Notes under the pieces: model-generated
The model's database searches: none
What the model was told of the DNA's origin: nothing
Seen by the model: only the letters and a program-made list of their open reading frames with translations
From: JAEUMW01 sp963734295
GTDB taxonomy: Bacteria; Pseudomonadota; Gammaproteobacteria; Burkholderiales; JAEUMW01
Length of the DNA stretch: 64,000 bases
Direction: 5' to 3'
NCBI GenBank assembly: GCA_963734295.1
Contig: CAVTGS010000012.1
Coordinates: forward strand, 310,001-374,000
Part shown: piece by piece, positions 37,234 to 45,846 of the stretch
Layout of the letters: each line of letters opens with the position of its first letter
Position numbering within the stretch: the first letter of the stretch is position 1
Made by a program: the position numbers and the translations under genes

Positions 37234-37372
37234 GTGATGTATGGTCCGTTGAAGGTGGTTCAAAGGGCGCTCCGCGATTCCTTCCGCCCTTGCCATTGCG
37301 GCAGCATAATGCGAGGAAAAGAGGAGTGCATCGGCACGACGCCGCTGCCGAGCCTCTTCATCGGGAGGTTCC

Positions 37373-38437
37373 ATGGACGTCCACCGCAGCCCCATCGGGG
37401 AGCGCATCGACTGGGTATTCGAGTTGGCACGGCGCCACGGCGAAGCGTTCCGCAGCCCCGAGTCCTGGCTCGCTCGCGAGCGGTATCTGGCCAAGCACCC
37501 GACCGCCGTCGCCGTGCTGAAATGCATGGACGGACGGATCAACATCCCCGTCGCGACGCGCACGCCGCCCGGCATCCTGATGCCGTTTCGCAACCTGGGC
37601 GGCATGTTCGACCTGGGCTGGCCTCACCTGGGCGAGGTGCTGGCCCACCATGTCTCGCGGATGGTCGCGGAAGGACGCCAGGTGCTTTTCCTCATCACCT
37701 ATCATTTCTCGAAGGGCGATCGGCGACGCGGCTGCGCGGGGTTCAATCACGATACGGCGGCCGCGTACGCGCACGCGCGCCAGATCCAGGGCCAAGTGGA
37801 GCACATCTTCGGCGCCGACCACGGTACGGTCTATCCACTCGTGTGCGGGTTCGAAACCGACGAGGACGCGCTCATCCTGCACGGTACCGGTGCCATTACG
37901 TTCAATCTGGCCGACGTCACGGACGCCGACCGGCCAACGCTGGCACCCCGGCTCGCGGCCTTCCTGCCCGACATGCCGAGTCGGATGCGGGACGATCTGC
38001 TGCCGCTCCTGCTCGGCAACCTCGACCACATCGCGGAGGTACGCGCCCAAGCCGCGCGCCACGAGCGCGAGCTGGACATCGAGCACCGGGAGTGGATGAT
38101 CTGCCTCGGCCGGGGCTTCGACTTCCTACACACGCCCAACATCGCCCTCATCGTCGGGCCCTACAGTCCCAACCTGGACGGACCTGTACGCAGGGCCGCC
38201 GCCATCATCCGCGACAACATGGCGGCCGGCCGGATTCCGGAGGACGGATTCCTGCTGCTCGCCTCCGTGCCCTACGACGATCTGGGTGTGGATCGCGCGC
38301 GCGCCGAGCTCAAGTCGCGGTTTCTGTCGCGCTTCGCGGCGGACGTGATCGGTGCGGAATTCCCGGACCTCGCGTCGCGGATGTTCCAGCGCACTGCCGT
38401 GCTGGACTGGCGTTCGCGGTCCCTCGAAGCAACCTAA
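37373..38437 (+). CDS. Stand-alone CsoSCA-like (beta-type) carbonic anhydrase candidate
   Basis: A 354-aa protein whose N-terminal half carries a CxDxR zinc and catalytic dyad motif (LKCMDGRIN: Cys51, Asp53, Arg55). His111 (LITYHFS) and Cys121 (RRGCAGF) then follow. The His-Cys spacing of ten residues is unlike ordinary beta carbonic anhydrases (HxxC) and close to the carboxysomal enzyme CsoSCA. No carboxysome or Rubisco gene is in the window. I infer a zinc protein of this superfamily; catalytic activity is not shown by sequence alone. Confidence 0.6.
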   Translation: MDVHRSPIGERIDWVFELARRHGEAFRSPESWLARERYLAKHPTAVAVLKCMDGRINIPVATRTPPGILMPFRNLGGMFDLGWPHLGEVLAHHVSRMVAEGRQVLFLITYHFSKGDRRRGCAGFNHDTAAAYAHARQIQGQVEHIFGADHGTVYPLVCGFETDEDALILHGTGAITFNLADVTDADRPTLAPRLAAFLPDMPSRMRDDLLPLLLGNLDHIAEVRAQAARHERELDIEHREWMICLGRGFDFLHTPNIALIVGPYSPNLDGPVRRAAAIIRDNMAAGRIPEDGFLLLASVPYDDLGVDRARAELKSRFLSRFAADVIGAEFPDLASRMFQRTAVLDWRSRSLEAT

Positions 38438-38441
38438 ACGC

Positions 38442-38873
38442 TCACCCGCCGCCCACCGTCCACTCGTGTTCGCATTTCCGGCAGCGCACGCGCAGCCACA
38501 CTTCCGGCTGGCCGGCCGGAAGCTGCCCCGAAGGAAGCAGCAGTCGCATGGGTTGTGGCCCGGAGCCAATGACCTTGAAAGCGGCATAAGCCTGGCACTG
38601 CGCGCATGTAGCGTCGCGCGCTACGCGCTCTGCCCGGGTGAGGCCGTTCTGGTACTTGCCCCACGCGTAGATGCAGAGGACGAAAGCACAGCCGGCGAGC
38701 GCGATCATCAGCAGCCGCTCCAACGCCGGTGCCTTGGCCGTGACGTCGTCCAGCGCGACGGCGATCAAGATCATGCTGAGAAAGCAGGTCACGAGGTAAC
38801 CGTGGCTCTCGATGAGCTGACGCTCGTACCAGCGCTTGAAGCCGAGCTTGCGGATGGACTCCTCGTAGCGCAT
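38442..38873 (-). CDS. Two-helix membrane protein with C-terminal zinc ribbon
   Basis: A 143-aa protein of unknown function. Two transmembrane helices (YLVTCFLSMILIAVAL and LERLLMIALAGCAFVLCIYAW) are followed by a cytoplasmic zinc-ribbon-like tail with CAQCQ and CRKCEHEW, about 45 residues apart. The four cysteines suggest a structural zinc site. It is convergent with the carbonic-anhydrase-like gene, whose stop is 4 bp away. Confidence 0.75.
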   Translation of the reverse strand: MRYEESIRKLGFKRWYERQLIESHGYLVTCFLSMILIAVALDDVTAKAPALERLLMIALAGCAFVLCIYAWGKYQNGLTRAERVARDATCAQCQAYAAFKVIGSGPQPMRLLLPSGQLPAGQPEVWLRVRCRKCEHEWTVGGG

Positions 38874-38951
38874 GGCGTGCCCCGAAACGCTTCTGCGGGA
38901 ATGCGATTCTACGCCCGGGAGCGCGGGCAGTCGCGTCCAGGAACAGAGTTT

Positions 38952-39272
38952 CTAACCGACCACCACCGCCGTGCCGCTGGCCGCCACCATCAGCATGCCG
39001 TTCTCGGCGCCCAGCACCTCGTAGGCCAGGTCGACACCGACCACCGCCGTCGCGCCGAGCTTGCCGGCGGCTTCGATCATCTCGTCGAGGGCGGTCTGGC
39101 GGGCGTCGGAAAGCGTGTGCTCGTAGGCGCCGGCGCGCCCGCCGACGATGTCGCGCACCCGCGCGAAGAGATCGCGAAAGACGTTTGCGCCGACGATCGC
39201 CTCGCCGGTTACGATGCCGAGATAGCGCGTGATGCGGTGACCTTCGATGCTGGGAGTGGTGGTGACGATCAT
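38952..39272 (-). CDS. YbjQ-family (DUF74) protein
   Basis: A 106-aa protein matching the YbjQ/UPF0145 family: MIVTTTPSIEGHRITRYLGIVTGE, then GANVFRDLFARVRDIVGGRAGAYE and LGATAVVGVDLAYE. These proteins form pentamers or decamers of unknown function and usually begin and end as this one does. Its ATG overlaps the stop of the hydrolase gene (ATGA at 39269-39272). Confidence 0.92.
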   Translation of the reverse strand: MIVTTTPSIEGHRITRYLGIVTGEAIVGANVFRDLFARVRDIVGGRAGAYEHTLSDARQTALDEMIEAAGKLGATAVVGVDLAYEVLGAENGMLMVAASGTAVVVG

Positions 39273-40108
39273 GGGGTCTCCTTGGTTCGACGAGTCGTCG
39301 GGGCGGGGCGAGCTTCGTTGAGAAACGTCGCGAGTGCGTCGCGATAGGTAGCGGCACTCACGAGAAAGGCGTCGTTGTGGCCGCCCTGCATCTCGACCAG
39401 ACGTTTCGGGGGCCGCGCCGCTGCGAGCAGGCGCTCCGGATGGGACATCTCGAACAACTCGTCCTGGCGGCTGTGGAGAATGAGGAGCGGCGCGTCGATC
39501 CGGTGTACCTGGTCGAGGCTGTCGAACCTGTGCTTCAGAATCCACTGCACGGGCAGAAACGGCAAACGCTTCTGCGCGATGTCCTTCACCGACGTGAAGC
39601 CGCTCTCCACGACCACACCGCCCACGGACACCTCCGCGGCGAGATGCACGGCCACCGCGGAGCCGAGCGACTCGCCGTACGCGACGATGCGCTCCGGCGC
39701 CACGCCACGCGTCGTGGTGAGCCAGTCGTAGGCGGCACGCGCGTCGCGATAAAAGCCCTGCTCGCTGGGCGTGCCGCTGCTCCGGCCGTAGCCGCGGTAG
39801 TCGATGATCAGCGTGTCGGCACCGATGTCGCGGAACACCGCGAGCTTCTCCAGCCGGTGTGAGACGTTGCCCCCATTGCCGTGAAGAAAAAGCACCGCCG
39901 GTGCATCGGGTCTGCCGGAGGGCACCCACCAGCCGTGCAGCTTCTCTCCGTCTGCGGTTGCGAGTGCAACGTTTTCGAACGTGAGCCCGGCATCGGCTGG
40001 TGTACGGACGATGTCGTGCGTCGGGAAGTACATCGACTGTTGCTCGTACCAGCGCAGACCGAGGAACAGTGCAAGCAGCAGCGCGCCGAGGGACAGGGCG
40101 GCAGTCAC
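39269..40108 (-). CDS. Alpha/beta hydrolase, BEM46-like, membrane-anchored
   Basis: About 279 aa. An N-terminal hydrophobic anchor (LSLGALLLALFLGLRWYEQQ) precedes a serine hydrolase domain. The oxyanion block is LFLHGNGGNVSHR, the nucleophile Ser is in AYGESLGSAVAVHLA, the Asp is in LHSRQDELF and the His is in GGHNDAF. The family includes depalmitoylase-like enzymes, but the substrate here is unknown. GTG 40108 is a best guess, as longer frames upstream overlap the lyase gene. Confidence 0.87.
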   Translation of the reverse strand: MTAALSLGALLLALFLGLRWYEQQSMYFPTHDIVRTPADAGLTFENVALATADGEKLHGWWVPSGRPDAPAVLFLHGNGGNVSHRLEKLAVFRDIGADTLIIDYRGYGRSSGTPSEQGFYRDARAAYDWLTTTRGVAPERIVAYGESLGSAVAVHLAAEVSVGGVVVESGFTSVKDIAQKRLPFLPVQWILKHRFDSLDQVHRIDAPLLILHSRQDELFEMSHPERLLAAARPPKRLVEMQGGHNDAFLVSAATYRDALATFLNEARPAPTTRRTKETP

Positions 40109-40139
40109 GGTCGGGGCGTCCGGCGACAGCCTGCGGGTT

Positions 40140-41144
40140 TCAGATGGATCGCAGGAGCGCGACCAGGACATTCGGGTCGAGCGTCGGCGTGCCGGGTTCG
40201 TCCTTGAAGATGTACAGGCCCTTGGTGTAGATCGTTCGCGTCGGACTCGAACCCCACCCTTTCTTGATGTCCCACATGTACAAGCCAAACTTCCACGGAT
40301 GCAGGCCGGCGGTTTCGCGAAATGCGTTCGGAATGCCGGTGTCGACGATCTGCACCGGCGCACCATTGCCAACGGCCCGCCAGAGGCGGGTATAGGGGCC
40401 CTTCGCTTCGTCCCACTCGTACTTCCACTGAATCACGATGTAGTTCCAGGCTCCCTTCTGGACGGGAAAATCGAAGACGCTGCCGGTTCGCGTGGCGTCC
40501 GTGCCGTCGAGAACGGCATTGGCATTGACCCAGAAACGCAGCTTTCCATCCTTGCGCAGATCGAGCTTGTGCATCCCCTGGACGTTCCTGCTGCCGACCG
40601 CGTGCCCGAGACCCATGATCGAAATGTGGTCCCCGCTGCCATCGAAGGGATGGTCGCTGCCGACGTAGAGCGCGAATGCAGCCCAATAGGGAACACCATC
40701 GCGCAGTACGAACGGCGACGTCGCACTCCAGGCGGACATGATGGCCGCACGTGCAGATTGATAAGGTTTGCCGCCTCCGTACGTCCCCGAATCCTGCCGA
40801 TAGGACATCCCTTCGAAAATCTTGTGGCGGAACGCCTTTCCCTCGGCGCGTGCAGGATCTGCGGTCCTCATCACCGTAAACTCCGAGGTGTTAGGGTCGC
40901 GATAGCCCGGCTCCGGAAAAGTGGTCAGGTCGCGCTCGATGTTCCTGCCTTCGCCATCCTGGCCCACCTGCAGCGAGATCCGATTCTTGGGATAAATGTC
41001 GAGCGGCTTGCCGGGGTCGATCCAGGCGACGGTGCGCGGATCGTTGGGCCCCGGGGCGGCAACGGCGGGGGGCGCGGCCGCCGCTCCGCCGTGCAAGCTC
41101 ATCGCTGCCGCCAGGAGCAGGGTAGAGCACCAGTAGCGTGTCAT
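40140..41144 (-). CDS. Secreted polysaccharide-lyase-like protein (jelly-roll, heparinase I/PL20-like)
   Basis: A 334-aa protein with a signal peptide ending near GGAAAA (about residue 23). The region from residue 170 shows the concanavalin-type jelly roll seen in PL13/PL20-like lyases: WNYIVIQWKYEWDEAKGPYTR, VQIVDTGIPNAFRE and KFGLYMWDIKKGW. I infer a polysaccharide-binding or -cleaving role; catalytic residues cannot be assigned. ATG 41144 follows GGGGGAA. It is the last gene of the 46.7-40.1 kb operon, 14 bp after the glycosyltransferase. Confidence 0.65.
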   Translation of the reverse strand: MTRYWCSTLLLAAAMSLHGGAAAAPPAVAAPGPNDPRTVAWIDPGKPLDIYPKNRISLQVGQDGEGRNIERDLTTFPEPGYRDPNTSEFTVMRTADPARAEGKAFRHKIFEGMSYRQDSGTYGGGKPYQSARAAIMSAWSATSPFVLRDGVPYWAAFALYVGSDHPFDGSGDHISIMGLGHAVGSRNVQGMHKLDLRKDGKLRFWVNANAVLDGTDATRTGSVFDFPVQKGAWNYIVIQWKYEWDEAKGPYTRLWRAVGNGAPVQIVDTGIPNAFRETAGLHPWKFGLYMWDIKKGWGSSPTRTIYTKGLYIFKDEPGTPTLDPNVLVALLRSI

Positions 41145-41158
41145 GTTGCGTTCCCCCG

Positions 41159-42322
41159 TCACTTTACGGGTCCGCGAGTCGGCTGCGTCCGCACCGCTCG
41201 GATGTCAGTGCCTCGATTCGCACGGGACGATTGCAGGTCGTCACCGTGCAGGCCCATGGCGGCGTACATCGCCTCCAGCTGGGGCACCACTGCGTTCGCG
41301 GAGAAGGCTGCTTCGACCTTGTGCCGCGCGGCGACTCCCATCCGTCTCGCAAGGTCCGGGTCGGCGAGCAGACGTTCGAGCCGGTCGGCCAGTGTCCGAA
41401 CATCGCCCGGTTCGACGAGGAATCCTTCGACGCCATCGGTCACCGCCTCGGGAATCCCGCCTACGGGTGTGGTCAGGATAGGCAGTCCCGCGGCCATCGC
41501 CTCCAGCACGCTGACGGGGAGACCCTCGTTGTAGGAAGGCAGCACGTACAGCACTGCCGTGGCGAGCAGCCGCTCCTTGTCCTCGCCCCGCACCCAGCCC
41601 AGCAGCTCGACGCGGTCCGCGATACCGAGCTCTTCGGCGCGCACGCGCACCTCCGCGACCTCGCCATCGCCGCCCAGAAGCAGGCGCAGGTCCGGCCTCG
41701 TGGCAGCGACGCGTGCTGCCGCATTCAAGAGATCATAGCTGCCCTTGCCTGGACCCAATCGTCCCAGGAACAAGACCGATCCGGGGGTACGGTTCTCCCA
41801 CGATGGAGTCTGGTCGGGCACCAGCACCGGGTTGTATATGGAAACCACGTTTGGGTTGCTGCACATCTGCAGCACCCACTTCTGCCATGCCGCCGACAGA
41901 ACCAGCACCCGCTGACAACGGTTGTACACGAAACGCACGAATCGCTTGCGGAGCGGACCACATTCCTTGTCGTAGAAGACGGCGAATCCTCCTCCATGCA
42001 GGTGCAGAACGGCCGGAACGTCGAACAGAAAGGCCAGCAGGAAAAAGGTCGACTTCCTCCAGAAACTGGCACGGGAGGCAACGTGAACGTGAACGAGCGC
42101 GGGGCGGCGCAGCAGAGCCACCGCATACGAGCCCAGCGCGCTCATCGCACACCAGAGCTTTCTCAGCGCCGATCCATCGCAATGCGTGGCGATGTACCTG
42201 ATCCCGAATCGCTCGAACAAACCGTATTGCTCATAAACTCGAACGACGGACGAAATCCCGCCGCGCGTATCGAGAGAGGTGCCCAGCATCAGAATTCGAG
42301 GTTGCAAAGCGGCTTCCTGCAC
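41159..42322 (-). CDS. Glycosyltransferase family 4 protein
   Basis: A 387-aa GT-B enzyme. The C-terminal nucleotide-sugar domain has VLFLGRLGPGKGSYDLLNAA and the EX7E motif region SYNEGLPVSVLEAMAAG followed by LTTPVGGIPEAV. The N-terminal acceptor domain begins PRILMLGTSLDTRGGISSVV. GT4 enzymes retain anomeric configuration and build exopolysaccharides or glycolipids. It starts 18 bp after a CapK-like ligase and is followed 14 bp later by the lyase-like gene, which supports co-transcription. Confidence 0.93.
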   Translation of the reverse strand: MQEAALQPRILMLGTSLDTRGGISSVVRVYEQYGLFERFGIRYIATHCDGSALRKLWCAMSALGSYAVALLRRPALVHVHVASRASFWRKSTFFLLAFLFDVPAVLHLHGGGFAVFYDKECGPLRKRFVRFVYNRCQRVLVLSAAWQKWVLQMCSNPNVVSIYNPVLVPDQTPSWENRTPGSVLFLGRLGPGKGSYDLLNAAARVAATRPDLRLLLGGDGEVAEVRVRAEELGIADRVELLGWVRGEDKERLLATAVLYVLPSYNEGLPVSVLEAMAAGLPILTTPVGGIPEAVTDGVEGFLVEPGDVRTLADRLERLLADPDLARRMGVAARHKVEAAFSANAVVPQLEAMYAAMGLHGDDLQSSRANRGTDIRAVRTQPTRGPVK

Positions 42323-42340
42323 GTGGGTTAAGAGAACGCT

Positions 42341-43702
42341 TCAGACGTCGCAGACGACGGCGCGGAATTTGCCATTCCTGGTCCGAGGAATGTTTCCGAC
42401 GCTGCGAATGGCAATGGCGACGCCGTTGCCGATCCTCTCGCGAGCGTTGTTGATGATCAGACGTTCCACGTCGGCGCTGTAGCCGGTACCATCTACCACG
42501 AGAATGTCGATGCGATCGAGCGCTTTCTGTCTGATCTGCGCTTCGATCACGCCGGATACGCCCTTGAAGATGTGATCGAGACGCCCGATGTGGCGTCCGT
42601 CGGGCAACTTGACGAGATCGTCCACGCGTCCCTGGATCGCACGCACGACCGGAAGGCTCCGACCACAGCGGCAGGACGCACCGGCTTCGGCGAGCTCGAC
42701 GAAGTCTCCCGTACGATAGCGGACAAGCGGCATGGCGAGGTTGTTGAAACCCGTGCCGACGATTTCATGAGTGCCGTCGCCGACCGGAATGAACTCGCAA
42801 AACGAGTAATCCGACATGACGTGATAGGTACCGTGCTCGCAGGTTCCGATCGCGGCGACGCGCTCGAACTGCCCGTACCAGTCGAAGACCCTGCACCCGA
42901 ACCGCCGCTCGATCACCGCGCGCTGCGCGCCGGAGAGCGACTCGGAGGACGTGACGATTCCTTGCAGTTGCGCGCCACCGTACGACCGATCGGCAGCCTC
43001 CAGCCAGCTCGCGAGAAAGCCGATCGAAGAAGGGTAAGCCTGAATGACGAGCGGATCGAATCTGGCAAGGGCTTCGAGGTAGGCCGGCGCGTTCCCCTCC
43101 GACAGATGATACGAGGAGAGCATCAGCATGTTTTCGGTACGACTCATGCGCCAGTACGGTGGCTCCGGCTGCGATACCGGCGCCACCATGTCACCGCGAA
43201 TCCATGCCCGCCGGCCCATCGGCGTCAGCCCTGCCCAGCTCAGTTGCCGCTGGATGAAGGCGTTCTCACGATTGATTGCGCGCAGGTCCTGAAACACCTT
43301 CAGAGGTGAACCGGTCGTGCCGCTGGTAGCACCCTCGAATACAGGCCGGCTGGCCGCCGAGAGCAAGGCGCGCCCCGCCGCACGCACCTCGCTCTTGTCG
43401 AGCAGCGGGATCCGCGCGAGATCGGACTCGTGCTGGATATCGCCAGGAGTGACGCCGGCCTCGCCGAAGCGCTTTCGGTAGAAGGCACAATGCGTGTGAG
43501 CGTGCTCCAGCACGCGCGACAGCATGGCCATGCGGTAGTGGTCGATGGCCGCGCGGTCGTACCATTGCGATGCATCGACCTCGGCCCGCAGGCGGCCGAA
43601 GCTGCGGCCCTCGCGCAGACGCGCACGCGACCAGGCGCGCAGAGAGATCAAGGCCTCCTGCGCCCAGATCGGGCTACGGCGGTAGAGGGGCGACGAGAAC
43701 AT
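42341..43702 (-). CDS. CapK-like adenylate-forming ligase, copy 1 (phenylacetate-CoA ligase family)
   Basis: A 453-aa protein of the PaaK/CapK branch of ANL ligases. The nucleotide loop is EGATSGTTGSPLKVF, the aromatic-type ATP motif lies near VFDWYGQFERVAAIG, and MPLVRYRTGDFVEL is the conserved A8-like block. CapK members occur in capsule loci, where their substrates are mostly unknown. A C-terminal PaaK-like domain is present (LPDGRHIGRLDHIFK). It lies 18 bp upstream of the GT4 gene and 149 bp downstream of a second CapK-like gene. Confidence 0.87.
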   Translation of the reverse strand: MFSSPLYRRSPIWAQEALISLRAWSRARLREGRSFGRLRAEVDASQWYDRAAIDHYRMAMLSRVLEHAHTHCAFYRKRFGEAGVTPGDIQHESDLARIPLLDKSEVRAAGRALLSAASRPVFEGATSGTTGSPLKVFQDLRAINRENAFIQRQLSWAGLTPMGRRAWIRGDMVAPVSQPEPPYWRMSRTENMLMLSSYHLSEGNAPAYLEALARFDPLVIQAYPSSIGFLASWLEAADRSYGGAQLQGIVTSSESLSGAQRAVIERRFGCRVFDWYGQFERVAAIGTCEHGTYHVMSDYSFCEFIPVGDGTHEIVGTGFNNLAMPLVRYRTGDFVELAEAGASCRCGRSLPVVRAIQGRVDDLVKLPDGRHIGRLDHIFKGVSGVIEAQIRQKALDRIDILVVDGTGYSADVERLIINNARERIGNGVAIAIRSVGNIPRTRNGKFRAVVCDV

Positions 43703-43851
43703 CGGTTTTCTTCACGCACGAACGATCAGCAGATGACTGCGACGCGCGCTGCTGCGCGAACGCGGGGAAAGCTCTGCGAACCAAACGAGACCCGACAGTT
43801 TCGCACGCTACAGCCCACGGCGCCCCGACGCGGCGATCGGCGGGGCAGACT

Positions 43852-45189
43852 TCAACCCGAAACTGCCGCGAACCGCCGGATTACGAACGGAGTCTTGCCC
43901 GACGGCAGCCGCTCCATCTCGTCGACGACCTCGACCGTGAGCCGCATGTCCGCCGGCACCCACACATAGGCATTACGAAGCAACTGGGCTTCGTCGATGC
44001 GGCCGACCCGCGGATCGACCAGGACGCGAAGGGTCGCGCGGTCTGCGGCATCTTGCAACACCTGCATGCGCACGAGGCCCTTGATCCCGGCCGCGGCATG
44101 GGTGAGGCCGACGATTACTTCGCCGCGCGGCGAGATAAGGTGCTCCTTGTCGCGGCCCTCGATCGACATGACCGGCTTGAGCCCCAGACACACGTCGTCC
44201 AGATCCTCGTGGGTGTAGCTCTCGGGCACGATCGCACGGTCGCCCGAGCGGTAGCGCGCGAGCGGCATCGCTTCGTTCCAATACCCGGTAGCGACGATCT
44301 CGAACGCGCGATGCCCTGCGGGCGCTTCGCCGCTGGCGATCGGGAGGAGCTCGACGCGCCCGTAGGCCGGATTGAAGAAGTAAGCCCCAGCGGCCACGCC
44401 GGCGGCAAGAACGACGCGCTCGGCCATCCCGTAGTAGTCGATCACCGTGGCGTTGAAAACGCTCTCCATGAGCAGCCGGCCCGCCGGGTGCAGCATCTCG
44501 GACGATGTCAGCACGACCGGAATCTCGAGCGAGAGGCCGCGCTGCTGCAGCAGTCGGGCCAGCGCCTCGCCCGAGCTCGGATGGGTGAAGAGGACATCCG
44601 GACGCAGGTCGCGCAGGGCCTCGAAGTACCAGTCGACGGTGAGTGCGCTCAGATGATTGGACGACAGCAGGAGACGGCGCCCACCGTCGCGGTATTGGCC
44701 GAAGGGGGGCTCGCGATCGCTCTGTGGCTTGACGTTGTCGGCGCGCAGGCGCGCCATGCGCGCGCTCCTGAAGCTGTAGTTCCACACACCCAGCAAGTCG
44801 TCGATGAACGCCTGTTCGACGGCCACGTTGGCGAGCGACCGCACCAGCTTGACCGGTATGCCGGTCGTGCCACTCGTCGCCGCCGGGATGCGTATCAGCG
44901 CCGGCGTGCAAAAGAGCTCCGGATGCGCGCGCACGTCGTCCTTTTCGATAATTGGCCGTTCCGCGAGCGGAACTCCCCTCGGGAGACCGTCCGGCAGCCT
45001 TGCCGCCCATTGCAGGGTACGCGCCGTGAGCCGTTCCGCGAGCGCCCGACGGGCGGCCCGATCCATCGTATCGAGCTCCCGCAGCAGCTTGCGCACCGGC
45101 TCATAGTACTGGTGGCGGTAGCGCAGCCGGTCGTCGATGACCGCCGATCTCTTGAAGGCGTCGGTCAGCCGGTCGATCAGTCTCGGCAT
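43852..45189 (-). CDS. CapK-like adenylate-forming ligase, copy 2
   Basis: A 445-aa member of the same family as the next gene downstream but strongly diverged from it. It has IPAATSGTTGIPVKLV, ATVIDYYGMAERVVLA and MPLARYRSGDRAIVP. Two such ligases in one operon suggest that two carboxylates, or two steps, are activated. No carrier-protein gene is adjacent, so the acceptor could be CoA or an amine. It follows the DUF1989 gene by 57 bp. Confidence 0.87.
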   Translation of the reverse strand: MPRLIDRLTDAFKRSAVIDDRLRYRHQYYEPVRKLLRELDTMDRAARRALAERLTARTLQWAARLPDGLPRGVPLAERPIIEKDDVRAHPELFCTPALIRIPAATSGTTGIPVKLVRSLANVAVEQAFIDDLLGVWNYSFRSARMARLRADNVKPQSDREPPFGQYRDGGRRLLLSSNHLSALTVDWYFEALRDLRPDVLFTHPSSGEALARLLQQRGLSLEIPVVLTSSEMLHPAGRLLMESVFNATVIDYYGMAERVVLAAGVAAGAYFFNPAYGRVELLPIASGEAPAGHRAFEIVATGYWNEAMPLARYRSGDRAIVPESYTHEDLDDVCLGLKPVMSIEGRDKEHLISPRGEVIVGLTHAAAGIKGLVRMQVLQDAADRATLRVLVDPRVGRIDEAQLLRNAYVWVPADMRLTVEVVDEMERLPSGKTPFVIRRFAAVSG

Positions 45190-45246
45190 GCGGGTTCCGG
45201 GGAGACTGCGGCGTGGGACACCGGCATGGAGCGAGAGGGTGTCGAC

Positions 45247-45846
45247 TTAGCCGACGATCGCAAAGTCGATCGGCTTGAAGCGCCCATTGTTCGAGCCCTC
45301 GGCCGAACACGCGGTGAGGCCGCATACCATGTCCATCTCCGCCAGGAGATCGACGTGATCGCCAGCGCGGGACGCGGGAACCCCGACCGTGAGTCTGCCT
45401 TGGGTATCGATGACGACGTTCATGAAGATGTTGAACGTCGTCGCGATCTGCTCGGGCCCGATGCCGAACCGGGCCAGGCTAGTGCAGAGGTTCTCGAAGC
45501 AGCTCGGATGGTGGCCACGGTGCTGGTAGAGGATCTCGAACATCTCCTGACTGCAGGGCGTGAGCAGGAAGTCGTGGCGCCCGACCGTGTCGTCCAGGAT
45601 CGTGAACATCCTGCGGCTGTCGTTCGCGTAAAGGACGTCACCGGTGGTCAGGTAGATCTTCCCCGCGTAGTCGAGCGAGCGCCCCGACGACAGCCAGCAG
45701 GCGGGGTCGTGATCGGCAAACGCGAAAAGATCGGCCACCTGCTCGCCCTGCGGATCGACGACGCGCAGCATCTGCCCCTTGCGAATACTAAATGCGGTGC
45801 CCGACTGTGGAGCGATGCGGGTGAGCGGCGGAGACGAATCCATCAT
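45247..45846 (-). CDS. DUF1989 (urea-carboxylase-associated) family protein
   Basis: A 199-aa DUF1989 protein. Conserved blocks are GTAFSIRKGQMLRVVDPQGEQVADL, SSGRSLDYAGKIYLTTGDVLYAN, CSQEMFEILY and TTFNIFMNVVIDTQGRL. Close relatives form the two subunits of carboxyguanidine deiminase (CgdAB), which act after guanidine carboxylase, but no such carboxylase is nearby. The ATG at 45846 overlaps the stop of the YqcI/YcgG gene (ATGA), so the two are translationally coupled and probably act in one pathway. Confidence 0.87.
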   Translation of the reverse strand: MMDSSPPLTRIAPQSGTAFSIRKGQMLRVVDPQGEQVADLFAFADHDPACWLSSGRSLDYAGKIYLTTGDVLYANDSRRMFTILDDTVGRHDFLLTPCSQEMFEILYQHRGHHPSCFENLCTSLARFGIGPEQIATTFNIFMNVVIDTQGRLTVGVPASRAGDHVDLLAEMDMVCGLTACSAEGSNNGRFKPIDFAIVG

